DNA from: Streptococcus xiaochunlingii
GTDB lineage: Bacteria > Bacillota > Bacilli > Lactobacillales > Streptococcaceae
Assembly (NCBI RefSeq): GCF_006385805.1
Contig: NZ_VFSG01000003.1
Location: 62,001 to 126,000, forward strand
DNA: 64,000 nucleotides
Reading direction: 5' to 3'
Shown here: positions 53,150 through 63,758 of the stretch, in pieces
Numbering within the stretch: the stretch's first letter is position 1
Layout of the letters: each line of letters begins with the position of its first letter
Program-made: the position numbers and the translations under genes
The notes under the pieces: model-generated
The model's database searches: none
The model's input: the letters and a program-made list of their open reading frames with translations, nothing else
What the model was told of the DNA's origin: nothing

Positions 53150-53245
53150 ATAAACAAAGACCTCCTAACTTTGTTTATGAAATCCTAAAACTTTTCTTTT
53201 TCATAATAATCTCCCTAAAAGGCCACCAAATCCGGTGGTCTTTTA
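53150..53245 (+). ncRNA. csRNA-like CiaR-dependent small RNA (copy 2)
   Basis: This small RNA is about 96 nt. The 5' hairpin has a perfect 11-bp stem CATAAACAAAG/CTTTGTTTATG (53149-53159/53169-53179) and the loop ACCTCCTAA, complementary to ribosome binding sites. CATAATAATCTCCC follows (53201-53214, complementary to a GGGAG...ATG). The terminator is GGCCACC/GGTGGTC (53221-53240) then T4. Promoter and layout match pneumococcal csRNAs controlled by CiaRH. Compared with copy 1 the loop is identical and the stem differs, but pairing is kept. Confidence 0.85.
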
Positions 53246-53294
53246 CTTTGCTTTTCTTAGGAGGAAATTATTTCGTTTGAGGTAAGCAAATTTA

Positions 53295-53350
53295 TTGCTT
53301 CGATTTTTTTAAAACGATATACTTGATAAATCAATTATTGATAAGTCAAT
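53295..53350 (+). promoter_or_regulatory. Promoter and operator of the MarR gene
   Basis: TTGCTT (53295-53300), a 17-bp spacer and TATACT (53318-53323) are followed by TTGATAAATCAA and TTGATAAGTCAA, two near-palindromic half units (53323-53350) over the start point. This is the expected place for MarR autorepression. Confidence 0.7.
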
Positions 53351-53370
53351 AAAAAGATCGGAGAGAAGGA

Positions 53371-53796
53371 ATGTCAGAAATGCATGACTTGCTTTATCAG
53401 TTGAAGCTAGCTGATCAGTCTTCAACCCAATTATTTGAAAAACAATTGGGCATTAGTCTAACTCGTTATCAGATGCTTCAGTTGTTAGTAGCAGAAGCGC
53501 CGTGTAGCCAAGCGGCCCTTCAGGAGAAACTAGCAATTGACCCTGCAGCCTTAACCCGCCACTTCAAAGTCTTAGAAGCTAGTGGCTATGTTACTCGTAC
53601 TCGCAATCCAGAAAATCAACGGGAGATTGTGGTGGAACTTACGGAGCTTGCCAGAGATCGGTTGTTGGTCCATCCTCCAGCACATCATCTACAGGTAAAA
53701 GGCCAGATAGATCAGATTCTTTCTGAAAAAGAGCGGAATCAGTTGAGTCACCTACTCGAAAAGTTGGTGTCTGGCCTCGAGCAAATTACATTTTAA
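53371..53796 (+). CDS. MarR-family transcriptional regulator
   Basis: This 141-residue winged-helix regulator starts MSEMHDLLYQLKLADQSSTQ. It has the recognition helix and wing in AALQEKLAIDPAALTRHFKV and LEASGYVTRTRNPENQREIV. MarR proteins repress their own operon and are released by ligands or oxidation. GGAGAGAAGG precedes the ATG. The DUF1304 gene follows after 12 bp and is the probable target, with the palindromic operator upstream supporting autoregulation. Confidence 0.92.
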   Translation: MSEMHDLLYQLKLADQSSTQLFEKQLGISLTRYQMLQLLVAEAPCSQAALQEKLAIDPAALTRHFKVLEASGYVTRTRNPENQREIVVELTELARDRLLVHPPAHHLQVKGQIDQILSEKERNQLSHLLEKLVSGLEQITF

Positions 53797-53808
53797 AAGG
53801 AGAATAAT

Positions 53809-54171
53809 ATGTCTGTCTTAACCATTGTTTTAGCAAGCCTTGCTGCTTTTGAGCATTTCTATATTTTTTATCTTGAGAGTTTAGCAACCCACTCGGCATC
53901 GACTAGTCGTGTCTTTAATATGGATCAGGAAGAATTGCATCGTCCATCTGTGACGGCTCTCTTCAAAAACCAAGGCGTTTATAATGCTCTGATTGGTGTC
54001 TTCCTCCTCTACGGCCTCTTTGTAGCTAGAAACAGTGAAATTGTCACGATTTTTCTGCTCTTTATTATTGGTGCAGCAGCTTATGGGGCTGTAACTTCTA
54101 ATAAAAAAATCATTTTGACCCAAGGTGGTCCAGCGATAGCCGCCTTAGTCAGCCTTCTTCTGCTTGGATAA
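53809..54171 (+). CDS. DUF1304 membrane protein
   Basis: This 120-residue membrane protein has four helices. The family signature is LASLAAFEHFYIFYLESLAT near the N-terminus and FKNQGVYNALIGVFLLYGL in the middle. The DUF1304 function is unknown; the genes are often next to MarR-type regulators. AAAGGAG precedes the ATG. It is the last gene of the operon, with a terminator at 54180. Confidence 0.9.
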   Translation: MSVLTIVLASLAAFEHFYIFYLESLATHSASTSRVFNMDQEELHRPSVTALFKNQGVYNALIGVFLLYGLFVARNSEIVTIFLLFIIGAAAYGAVTSNKKIILTQGGPAIAALVSLLLLG

Positions 54172-54179
54172 GGATCAGC

Positions 54180-54206
54180 TCTTCCAGATTGGGAAGAGTT
54201 TTTCAT
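54180..54206 (+). terminator. Terminator of the marR operon
   Basis: CTCTTCC/GGGAAGAG is followed by TTTTTC. Confidence 0.8.
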
Positions 54207-54379
54207 TCCTATCCTTAGGGCTGCGATGACAAGGGATCCATCTTCAGTTACCGGTCTGTAGCAAAAAACAACTGCGTGCTTTGCGCCTCAGCTTTTAGTT
54301 TTCTTGGAGCTTTCTATAAGGAATGGTTTAGGTTTGAGCTCTATACTAAACTCATCCAATAAGAAATGAGGTACAGAAC

Positions 54380-54451
54380 ATGAAAATCTCAGTGAATTAT
54401 CCAAAACGCTTTAAGAAATTGCCACAACAAGGTTCTTGTTACGGCGAATAA
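54380..54451 (+). CDS. Possible 23-residue peptide
   Basis: The ORF MKISVNYPKRFKKLPQQGSC continues YGE and then stops. GAGG lies 8 bp before the ATG. It is basic, not hydrophobic, with one cysteine, and has no signal peptide or known pheromone motif. A terminator follows at 54491. It could be a small peptide gene or the remnant of a longer one. Confidence 0.35.
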   Translation: MKISVNYPKRFKKLPQQGSCYGE

Positions 54452-54490
54452 ACACTTCTCTTCATTTTTCATAAGAAACTCCTAAAGAAG

Positions 54491-54516
54491 GCTCTACCCG
54501 AAAGGGTAGAGTTTTT
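54491..54516 (+). terminator. Terminator upstream of polA
   Basis: CTCTACCC GAAA GGGTAGAG is followed by T5. It isolates polA from upstream transcription. Confidence 0.85.
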
Positions 54517-54540
54517 ATGTACCAGAGACCTTGTGATTCG

Positions 54541-54555
54541 TGGTATAATAAGCCT
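54541..54555 (+). promoter_or_regulatory. polA promoter adjoining the start codon (leaderless)
   Basis: TGGTATAAT (54541-54549) ends 6 bp before the ATG, so transcription would begin at or next to the A of ATG. No ribosome binding site is present. Confidence 0.65.
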
Positions 54556-57201
54556 ATGGAAAAAAAGAACAAATTACTACTCATCGACGGGTCTTCCGTC
54601 GCTTTTCGTGCCTTTTTTGCACTCTATAATCAAATCGATCGCTTCAAAAATGCCAATGGGTTGCATACTAATGCGGTCTATGGCTTTAACCTCATGTTGA
54701 GTCATCTCTTGGAGCGCATCCAACCGACCCATGTCCTCGTTGCTTTTGATGCAGGCAAGACGACTTTTCGGACGGAGATGTATGCCGACTATAAAGGGGG
54801 GCGTGCAAAAACTCCAGATGAGTTCCGTGAGCAGTTCCCTTTTATTCGTGAGCAACTGGATCATTTGGGAATCCGTCATTATGAGCTGGCCCAGTATGAA
54901 GCGGATGATATTATTGGAACGCTAGATAAGATGGCAGAAACTACCTCGGTGCCATTTGATGTGACCATTGTCTCTGGGGACAAGGATTTGATCCAGCTGA
55001 CAGATGACAATACGGTGGTTGAAATCTCTAAAAAAGGGGTAGCGGAGTTTGAGGAATTCACTCCAGCCTATCTGAAAGAAAAGATGGGACTGACACCAGA
55101 GCAATTTATCGACCTCAAGGCTTTGATGGGAGATAAGTCGGATAATATCCCGGGTGTCACCAAAATCGGAGAAAAGACCGGGATTAAACTACTCCTAGAA
55201 TATGGTTCTCTCGATGGCATTTACGAGCATATCGATGAGATGAAGGCTTCTAAGATGAAGGAAAACCTCATCAACGACAAGGAGCAGGCCTATCTGTCCA
55301 AGATACTTGCGACCATTGATACCAATGCGCCCATTGAGATTGGCCTGGATGATATCACCTATACGGGCCCCCATCTAGAAAATCTCGCCAAGTTTTATGA
55401 AGAGATGGGCTTTAAGCAACTTCGCCAAGCATTGGATTTAAGTGGAGAAGAAGCAGCTCCTGTAGAAATTGACTATACAGAAGTCGAGCAAGTCACTTCA
55501 GATATGCTTACGGAAGATAGTTTCTTCCATTTTGAGATTTTTGGGGACAATTACCATACAGAACCCATCATCGGTTTTGCATGGGGGACCAAAGGTCAGT
55601 TCTACGCAAGTACTGATACTGGTCTTTTACAAACACCGATTTTCAAAGAATTTCTCGAAAAAACGCCCCTCAAGATCTATGACTTCAAGCGGGCCAAGGT
55701 CTTGCTCAACCACTTGGGAATTACCCTTCAAAATCCCGCGTTTGACAGTCGATTGGCCAAGTATCTCTTGTCGACCGTAGAGGACAATGAAATTTCAACC
55801 ATTGCGAGTCTCTATAGTCAGATTGCGCTGCCGCTAGACGAAGTCGTTTATGGCAAGGGAGCCAAGAAAGCTATCCCAGAAAAGGCGGTCCTATTAGAGC
55901 ATTTGGCACGGAAAGTCGCTGTTCTACTGGATACCGAAGAGCCTATGATGGAGCAGTTGCAAGCCCATGACCAATTAGATTTGCTCTATGATATGGAGCA
56001 ACCACTAGCAGCTGTTTTGGCCAAGATGGAAATCGCAGGGATTAAGGTAGAGAGCCAGACCCTAGAAGACATGCAGGTGGAAAACGAAGGGGTCTTGGAA
56101 CGCTTGACTCAAGAAATCTACGAGTTAGCAGGAGAAGAATTTAACATCAATTCCCCAAAACAATTGGGCGTCATCCTTTTTGAAAAATTGGAACTTCCTC
56201 TTGAATATACTAAGAAGACCAAAACCGGCTATTCAACAGCTGTTGATGTCTTGGAACGCCTGGCTCCAATTGCACCGATTGTGTCTAAGATTCTTGAATA
56301 CCGCCAAATTGCTAAGATCCAGTCGACCTATGTCATCGGTCTTCAAGACTGGATTTTGGAAGATGGGAAAATCCATACCCGCTATGTGCAGGATTTGACG
56401 CAGACAGGCCGCTTGTCCAGCGTGGATCCCAACCTGCAAAACATTCCTGTCCGTTTGGAGCAAGGTCGCCTTATTCGTAAGGCCTTTGTTCCAGAAGAGG
56501 AAAATAGTGTCTTGCTCAGTTCGGACTATTCACAGATCGAACTGCGCGTTTTAGCCCATATTTCAGGAGATGAACATTTGATTGATGCCTTTAAACATGG
56601 GGCAGATATCCATACATCGACTGCTATGCGGGTCTTCAATATTGAAAAACCAGAAGATGTGACGCCGAATGACCGTCGTAATGCCAAGGCAGTAAACTTC
56701 GGTGTGGTTTATGGGATTTCCGACTTTGGACTGTCTAACAACCTAGGGATCAGCCGAAAAGAAGCCAAGGCCTATATTGAGACCTACTTCGAACGCTACC
56801 CTGGCATCAAGGACTATATGGAGAGAGTGGTGCGGGAAGCGCGTGACAAAGGCTATGTGGAGACTCTCTTCAAGCGTCGTCGGGAGATTCCAGATATCAA
56901 TTCTCGCAACTTCAATGTTCGAGGCTTTGCGGAACGGACAGCTATCAACTCACCAATCCAAGGATCGGCAGCCGATATCTTGAAAATTGCTATGATTCAC
57001 TTGGACCAAGCGCTAGGAGCAGGAGCATACAAGACCAAGATGCTTCTTCAGGTCCACGACGAAATTGTTCTGCAAGTACCAAGTGATGAACTGGCAGCGG
57101 TCAAAGAACTCGTCAAAGAGACCATGGAATCCGCTATTGAGCTTGCGGTGCCACTGGAAGCCGATGAGAATGAAGGCAAAACATGGTATGAAGCCAAATA
57201 A
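54556..57201 (+). CDS. polA: DNA polymerase I
   Basis: PolA replaces RNA primers and fills repair gaps. The 881-residue protein has an N-terminal 5'-3' exonuclease domain (about 1-290, LLIDGSSVAFRAFFAL, QYEADDIIGTL, GDKSDNIPGV). The 3'-5' exonuclease-like domain lacks the metal-binding DxE (FHFEIFGDNYH instead). The polymerase domain has motif A SSDYSQIELRVLAHISGDEH, motif B RRNAKAVNFGVVYGIS and motif C QVHDEIVLQVP. Proofreading is therefore likely absent, as in other Gram-positive PolA. The start MEKKNKLLLIDGSS has no ribosome binding site; an extended -10 directly upstream suggests a leaderless mRNA. Confidence 0.96.
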   Translation: MEKKNKLLLIDGSSVAFRAFFALYNQIDRFKNANGLHTNAVYGFNLMLSHLLERIQPTHVLVAFDAGKTTFRTEMYADYKGGRAKTPDEFREQFPFIREQLDHLGIRHYELAQYEADDIIGTLDKMAETTSVPFDVTIVSGDKDLIQLTDDNTVVEISKKGVAEFEEFTPAYLKEKMGLTPEQFIDLKALMGDKSDNIPGVTKIGEKTGIKLLLEYGSLDGIYEHIDEMKASKMKENLINDKEQAYLSKILATIDTNAPIEIGLDDITYTGPHLENLAKFYEEMGFKQLRQALDLSGEEAAPVEIDYTEVEQVTSDMLTEDSFFHFEIFGDNYHTEPIIGFAWGTKGQFYASTDTGLLQTPIFKEFLEKTPLKIYDFKRAKVLLNHLGITLQNPAFDSRLAKYLLSTVEDNEISTIASLYSQIALPLDEVVYGKGAKKAIPEKAVLLEHLARKVAVLLDTEEPMMEQLQAHDQLDLLYDMEQPLAAVLAKMEIAGIKVESQTLEDMQVENEGVLERLTQEIYELAGEEFNINSPKQLGVILFEKLELPLEYTKKTKTGYSTAVDVLERLAPIAPIVSKILEYRQIAKIQSTYVIGLQDWILEDGKIHTRYVQDLTQTGRLSSVDPNLQNIPVRLEQGRLIRKAFVPEEENSVLLSSDYSQIELRVLAHISGDEHLIDAFKHGADIHTSTAMRVFNIEKPEDVTPNDRRNAKAVNFGVVYGISDFGLSNNLGISRKEAKAYIETYFERYPGIKDYMERVVREARDKGYVETLFKRRREIPDINSRNFNVRGFAERTAINSPIQGSAADILKIAMIHLDQALGAGAYKTKMLLQVHDEIVLQVPSDELAAVKELVKETMESAIELAVPLEADENEGKTWYEAK

Positions 57202-57221
57202 GATTGAGTTTGTTCAAAACA

Positions 57222-57262
57222 GAAAGCGGTAGGAGACTTTTTAGTTTCCTACCGCTTTTAAC
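57222..57262 (+). terminator. Terminator of polA
   Basis: AAAGCGGTAGGA/TCCTACCGCTTTT is a stem of about 12 bp followed by a short T-run. Confidence 0.8.
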
Positions 57263-57335
57263 GACAAACACTTGCAATGCCTTCCGTATTGTTATACTAT
57301 TTAAAGAAAGGAAACGCATACAAAAGGAGATTCAT

Positions 57336-57776
57336 ATGGCCTATTCATTTCGCAATCCTAGTGATGGCATTATCAAACATTACCTAGAAACCAGTAAAAT
57401 CATTGCTGTAGTTGGATTATCTGACCGTGAAGAGACAACCAGCCATCGTGTCAGCAAGGAGATGCAAGAGCGGGGCTATCGGATTATTCCTGTTAATCCT
57501 CGTGCAGCCGGTGGGCAAATCCTTGGAGAAAGGGTGTACGCTAGCTTGCAGGAAATTCCTTTCCCAGTAGATATCGTCGATGTATACCGTCGCAGTGAGT
57601 TTTTGCCAGATGTAGCGCGTGACTTTATCGAGTCGGATGCGAAGATTTTCTGGGCGCAACTAGAGCTGGAAAATCAAGAAGCAGAAGAAATCCTTCGTGG
57701 AGCTGGACGAGAAGATATCGTCATGAACCGCTGTATCAAACGCGAGTACACTCGTTTGGTCTTAGGAGAAGGATAG
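57336..57776 (+). CDS. CoA-binding domain protein
   Basis: This 146-residue cytosolic protein has a Rossmann-type CoA-binding domain, YccU family: KIIAVVGLSDREETTSHRVS, then GYRIIPVNPRAAGGQILGER and VDIVDVYRRSEFLPDVARDF. It ends with MNRCIKREYTRL, containing the conserved Cys-Ile-Lys. The exact role is unknown. The start at 57336 has AAAAGGAGA upstream; a long upstream frame runs through the polA terminator and is not real. This gene follows polA in many streptococci. Confidence 0.88.
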   Translation: MAYSFRNPSDGIIKHYLETSKIIAVVGLSDREETTSHRVSKEMQERGYRIIPVNPRAAGGQILGERVYASLQEIPFPVDIVDVYRRSEFLPDVARDFIESDAKIFWAQLELENQEAEEILRGAGREDIVMNRCIKREYTRLVLGEG

Positions 57777-57876
57777 CCTTTGGTTTATCTCAGAACCTCT
57801 CGTCTTTCATTCAGTGATTAAAACTGATACGAGAGATGAAATAAATGCAGACGGATTTCCCTAACAGAGAAAAAAG

Positions 57877-57926
57877 AACCCACCTAGTACTTTGGAGAAT
57901 GGCTCCAATCGAAGGTGGGTTTTCTT
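57877..57926 (-). terminator. Terminator of the DUF975 gene
   Basis: AACCCACC...GGTGGGTT, with an inner GGAG/CTCC pair, has T-rich flanks on the minus strand. Confidence 0.7.
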
Positions 57927-57936
57927 GTTTTCTTTG

Positions 57937-60118
<2,182 letters not shown>

Positions 60119-60249
60119 GAAAAGCTAAATAGGAAGAAAAAAGACTACAGCCATCTGAGAATAATAGGAATAACTGATAGACGCAGTGGTTGATTGGTAT
60201 CTTTGTTCGCTTGTTAAGCTCCAAAGATAACCTAATCAACTGTGCGGGG

Positions 60250-60302
60250 GCGAGACAGAACAAATTTGGAAATAAATTTGTTCTGTCTCGCTCCCTTTTT
60301 TC
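60250..60302 (+). terminator. Strong terminator after tgt
   Basis: GCGAGACAGAACAAATTT pairs perfectly with 60274-60291 and is followed by CCCTTTTTT. Confidence 0.9.
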
Positions 60303-60384
60303 TATATAATAGCAACTTTTTTAGTAATCTATACTTTTCGAAAACACTTTCATCAAAAAAACGAAAAAAATCTATTCAAATCCC

Positions 60385-60413
60385 TTGCATTGGGGCTTCC
60401 ATTGTGTTAAACT
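60385..60413 (+). promoter_or_regulatory. S10 ribosomal protein operon promoter
   Basis: TTGCAT (60385-60390), a 17-bp spacer and TAAACT (60408-60413) with upstream TGT. The leader is about 130 nt and holds a GC-rich hairpin that may serve autogenous control. Confidence 0.65.
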
Positions 60414-60549
60414 ACTATGGTGCTGTGAAAAACAGCTATTAGCTTTGATGCAAGAGGTTGCGACACGCTCGGTTGCATTGCCACGCAACGCGCGTCGGTT
60501 TTCTTGTGGAGCTAGCCTATTATCTTAAATAGACGAAAAGGAGAAAAAG

Positions 60550-60858
60550 ATGGCAAACAAAAAAATCCGCATCCGTTTGAAAGCGTATGAACACCGTACA
60601 CTTGACACAGCGGCTGCAAAAATCGTAGAATCAGCTACTCGTACAGGTGCACAAGTTGCGGGTCCGATCCCACTTCCAACTGAGCGTAGCCTCTACACAA
60701 TCATTCGTGCGACTCACAAATATAAAGATTCTCGCGAACAATTCGAAATGCGTACACACAAACGTTTGATCGATATCATCAACCCAACTCAAAAAACAGT
60801 TGACGCTTTGATGAAATTGGATCTTCCAAGTGGTGTAAACGTAGAAATCAAACTTTAA
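60550..60858 (+). CDS. rpsJ: 30S ribosomal protein S10
   Basis: This 102-residue protein of the small subunit head, also NusE in antitermination complexes, begins [20 protein letters not shown]. It shows [20 protein letters not shown] and the family end [16 protein letters not shown] precedes the ATG. It is the first gene of the S10 operon, here rpsJ-rplC-rplD-rplW-rplB-rpsS-rplV. Confidence 0.98.
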   Translation: MANKKIRIRLKAYEHRTLDTAAAKIVESATRTGAQVAGPIPLPTERSLYTIIRATHKYKDSREQFEMRTHKRLIDIINPTQKTVDALMKLDLPSGVNVEIKL

Positions 60859-60941
60859 TCTAAAGCTTGATACCTTGAGCATAAAAAACGCTCGTTAAAA
60901 ACTTTTTGAATAAAAAACTATAGAAAAGGAACTATTTTCTC

Positions 60942-61568
60942 ATGACAAAAGGAATCTTAGGGAAAAAAGTGGGAATGACTCAAATCTTCACTGAAGCTGG
61001 CGAATTGATCCCTGTAACAGTTATCGAAGCAACTCCAAACGTTGTTCTTCAAGTTAAAACTGTTGAAACAGATGGTTACAACGCTATCCAAGTTGGTTTC
61101 GATGACAAACGCGAAGTATTGAGCAACAAACCTGCTAAAGGACATGTAGCAAAAGCTAACACGGCTCCTAAGCGCTTCATTCGTGAATTCAAAAACGTTG
61201 AAGGCTTGGAAGTTGGTGCTGAAATCACAGTTGATACTTTCGAAGCTGGAGACATTGTTGATGTAACTGGTACTTCTAAAGGTAAAGGTTTCCAAGGCGT
61301 TATCAAACGCCACGGACAATCACGTGGACCTATGGCTCACGGTTCTCGTTACCACCGTCGTCCAGGTTCTATGGGACCTGTTGCACCTAACCGCGTATTC
61401 AAAGGTAAAAACCTTGCAGGACGCATGGGTGGCGATCGTGTAACTATTCAAAACCTTGAAGTTGTACAAGTTGTTCCAGAAAAGAACGTTATCCTTATCA
61501 AAGGTAACGTACCAGGTGCTAAGAAATCTCTTATCACTATCAAGTCAGCAGTTAAAGCTGGTAAATAA
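60942..61568 (+). CDS. rplC: 50S ribosomal protein L3
   Basis: This 208-residue early-assembly protein of the large subunit begins [20 protein letters not shown]. It has the central loop [20 protein letters not shown] reaching the peptidyl transferase centre. AAAAGGA precedes the ATG; 83 bp separate it from rpsJ without a terminator. Confidence 0.98.
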   Translation: MTKGILGKKVGMTQIFTEAGELIPVTVIEATPNVVLQVKTVETDGYNAIQVGFDDKREVLSNKPAKGHVAKANTAPKRFIREFKNVEGLEVGAEITVDTFEAGDIVDVTGTSKGKGFQGVIKRHGQSRGPMAHGSRYHRRPGSMGPVAPNRVFKGKNLAGRMGGDRVTIQNLEVVQVVPEKNVILIKGNVPGAKKSLITIKSAVKAGK

Positions 61569-61592
61569 TAAGGAAAGGGGAATACAGTCAAA

Positions 61593-62216
61593 ATGGCAAA
61601 TGTAACATTATTCGACCAAACTGGTAAACAAGCGGGCGAAGTTGTTCTTAACGATGCGATCTTTGGTATCGAACCAAACCAAGCAGTTGTATTTGATGTG
61701 ATCATCAGCCAACGTGCTAGCCTTCGTCAAGGAACTCACGCAGTTAAAAACCGCTCAGCCGTTTCAGGTGGCGGACGCAAACCATGGCGTCAAAAAGGAA
61801 CTGGACGTGCTCGTCAAGGTTCTATCCGCTCTCCACAATGGCGTGGTGGTGGAATCGTCTTCGGACCAACTCCACGTAGCTATGCGTACAAACTTCCTCA
61901 AAAAGTTCGTCGCCTTGCGCTTAAATCTGTTTACTCAGAAAAAGTTGCTGAAAACAAATTTGTAGCCGTTGATTCTCTTGAATTTACAGCTCCAAAAACT
62001 GCTGAATTTGCAAAAGTTCTTGCAGCTTTGAGCATCGATTCTAAAGTCCTTGTTATTCTTGAAGAAGGAAACGAATTCGCAGCTCTTTCAGCTCGTAACC
62101 TTCCAAACGTGAAAGTTGCGACTGCTACAACTGCAAGTGTTCTTGACATCGCAAATAGTGACAAACTTCTTGTTACTCAAGCAGCTATCTCTAAAATCGA
62201 GGAGGTTCTTGCATAA
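61593..62216 (+). CDS. rplD: 50S ribosomal protein L4
   Basis: This 207-residue protein lines the exit tunnel with its loop ([20 protein letters not shown]). In many bacteria it regulates the S10 operon through the leader RNA. The sequence starts [20 protein letters not shown]. Its stop overlaps the rplW start by 1 base (TAATG). AAGGAAAGGGG precedes the ATG. Confidence 0.98.
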   Translation: MANVTLFDQTGKQAGEVVLNDAIFGIEPNQAVVFDVIISQRASLRQGTHAVKNRSAVSGGGRKPWRQKGTGRARQGSIRSPQWRGGGIVFGPTPRSYAYKLPQKVRRLALKSVYSEKVAENKFVAVDSLEFTAPKTAEFAKVLAALSIDSKVLVILEEGNEFAALSARNLPNVKVATATTASVLDIANSDKLLVTQAAISKIEEVLA

Positions 62217-62512
62217 TGAATTTGTATGATGTTATCAAAAAACCTGTTATCACTGAAAAGTCAATGGCTCAACTTGAAGCAGGCAAATATGTATTCGAAG
62301 TTGACACTCGCGCTCACAAACTTTTGATCAAACAAGCTGTTGAAGCTGCCTTTGAAGGTGTAAAAGTTGCGAATGTGAACACTGTAAACGTAAAACCTAA
62401 AGCAAAACGCGTTGGACGTTACACTGGTTTTACTTCAAAAACTAAAAAAGCTATCATCACGCTTACAGCTGATTCAAAAGCAATCGAGTTGTTCGCTACT
62501 GAAGCTGAATAA
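62216..62512 (+). CDS. rplW: 50S ribosomal protein L23
   Basis: This 98-residue protein at the tunnel exit is a docking site for trigger factor and SRP. It begins [20 protein letters not shown] and has [20 protein letters not shown]. It overlaps rplD by one base, with GAGGAGG inside the end of rplD. Confidence 0.98.
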   Translation: MNLYDVIKKPVITEKSMAQLEAGKYVFEVDTRAHKLLIKQAVEAAFEGVKVANVNTVNVKPKAKRVGRYTGFTSKTKKAIITLTADSKAIELFATEAE

Positions 62513-62529
62513 TCTAAGGAGGAAATATC

Positions 62530-63363
62530 GTGGGAATTCGTGTTTATAAACCAACAACAAACGGTCGCCGTAATATGACTTCTTTGGATTTCGCTGAAAT
62601 CACAACAAGCACACCAGAGAAATCTTTGCTCGTTTCATTGAAGAGCAAAGCAGGTCGTAACAACAACGGACGTATCACAGTTCGTCACCAAGGTGGTGGA
62701 CACAAACGTCATTACCGTTTGATCGACTTCAAACGTAACAAAGATAACGTTGAAGCAGTTGTAAAAACAATTGAGTACGATCCAAACCGTTCTGCAAACA
62801 TCGCTTTGGTACACTACACTGACGGTGTGAAAGCATACATCATCGCTCCAAAAGGTCTTGAAGTTGGTCAACGTATCGTTTCAGGTCCAGAAGCAGATAT
62901 CAAAGTCGGAAACGCTCTTCCACTTGCTAACATCCCAGTTGGTACTTTGATCCACAACATCGAGTTGAAACCAGGTCGTGGTGGAGAATTGGTACGTGCT
63001 GCTGGAGCTTCTGCTCAAGTATTGGGTCAAGAAGGTAAATACGTACTTGTACGTCTTCAATCAGGCGAAGTTCGTATGATCCTTGGTACTTGCCGTGCTA
63101 CAGTTGGTGTTGTCGGAAATGAACAACATGGACTTGTAAACCTTGGTAAAGCTGGTCGTAGCCGTTGGAAAGGTATCCGTCCAACAGTTCGTGGTTCTGT
63201 AATGAACCCGAATGATCACCCACATGGTGGTGGTGAAGGTAAAGCACCAGTTGGTCGTAAAGCACCATCTACTCCATGGGGCAAACCTGCTCTTGGTCTT
63301 AAAACTCGTAACAAGAAAGCGAAATCTGACAAACTTATCGTTCGTCGTCGCAACGAGAAATAA
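62530..63363 (+). CDS. rplB: 50S ribosomal protein L2
   Basis: This 277-residue core protein of the large subunit is needed for subunit joining and peptidyl transfer. It begins [20 protein letters not shown] at a GTG codon with AAGGAGG upstream. The functional His lies in the [17 protein letters not shown] loop. The C-terminus is [10 protein letters not shown]. Confidence 0.98.
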   Translation: MGIRVYKPTTNGRRNMTSLDFAEITTSTPEKSLLVSLKSKAGRNNNGRITVRHQGGGHKRHYRLIDFKRNKDNVEAVVKTIEYDPNRSANIALVHYTDGVKAYIIAPKGLEVGQRIVSGPEADIKVGNALPLANIPVGTLIHNIELKPGRGGELVRAAGASAQVLGQEGKYVLVRLQSGEVRMILGTCRATVGVVGNEQHGLVNLGKAGRSRWKGIRPTVRGSVMNPNDHPHGGGEGKAPVGRKAPSTPWGKPALGLKTRNKKAKSDKLIVRRRNEK

Positions 63364-63374
63364 TTTAGAACTAG

Positions 63375-63445
63375 TCGCTTAAGCGCTAGATGATCCGCCA
63401 GCTCGGTAGCGCTCCTTGTGAGCGCAAGCCGCTGTGGTACTATAT
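63375..63445 (+). other. Structured spacer between rplB and rpsS
   Basis: About 70 nt form likely RNA hairpins: CGCTTAAGCG (63377-63386) and GCGCTC/GAGCGC (63409-63414/63420-63425). The latter is enclosed by CAGC...GCTG and CGGT...GCCG. There is no T-run, so it is not a simple terminator. It may be a processing or translational control element. Confidence 0.5.
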
Positions 63446-63465
63446 TTAAAGGAGAAAAAAATAAA

Positions 63466-63747
63466 ATGGGACGCAGTCTTAAAAAAGGACCTTTCGTCGA
63501 TGAGCATTTGATGAAAAAAGTTGAAGCTCAAGCTAACGACGAAAAGAAAAAAGTTATCAAAACTTGGTCACGTCGTTCAACGATCTTCCCAAGTTTCATT
63601 GGTTACACTATCGCAGTTTATGATGGACGTAAACACGTACCTGTTTACATCCAAGAAGACATGGTAGGTCACAAGCTTGGTGAATTTGCACCAACTCGTA
63701 CTTACAAAGGTCACGCTGCAGATGACAAGAAGACACGTAGAAAATAA
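63466..63747 (+). CDS. rpsS: 30S ribosomal protein S19
   Basis: This 93-residue protein of the small subunit head begins [20 protein letters not shown]. It has [20 protein letters not shown] and ends [11 protein letters not shown]. The start at 63466 has AAAGGAG upstream; the open frame before it is the structured spacer. Confidence 0.98.
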
Positions 63748-63758
63748 GGAGAACATAA

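Larger units (their letters stand above)
53023..53370 (+). other. Spacer holding csRNA copy 2 and the marR promoter
   Basis: It contains the csRNA gene and its CiaR box, then the promoter and operator of the MarR gene. No ORF is seen. Confidence 0.7.
60119..60549 (+). other. Spacer: tgt terminator and S10 operon leader
   Basis: About 430 bp. They hold an 18-bp perfect hairpin (60250-60291) followed by CCCTTTTTTC and the S10 promoter. A leader of about 130 nt carries hairpins GCTGT/ACAGC (60422-60436) and GCGACACGC...GCGCGTCG (60460-60497). Confidence 0.7.

Noticed and set aside
60242..60442. 66-codon frame in the tgt-rpsJ spacer
   Set aside because: It covers a terminator hairpin and the S10 promoter.
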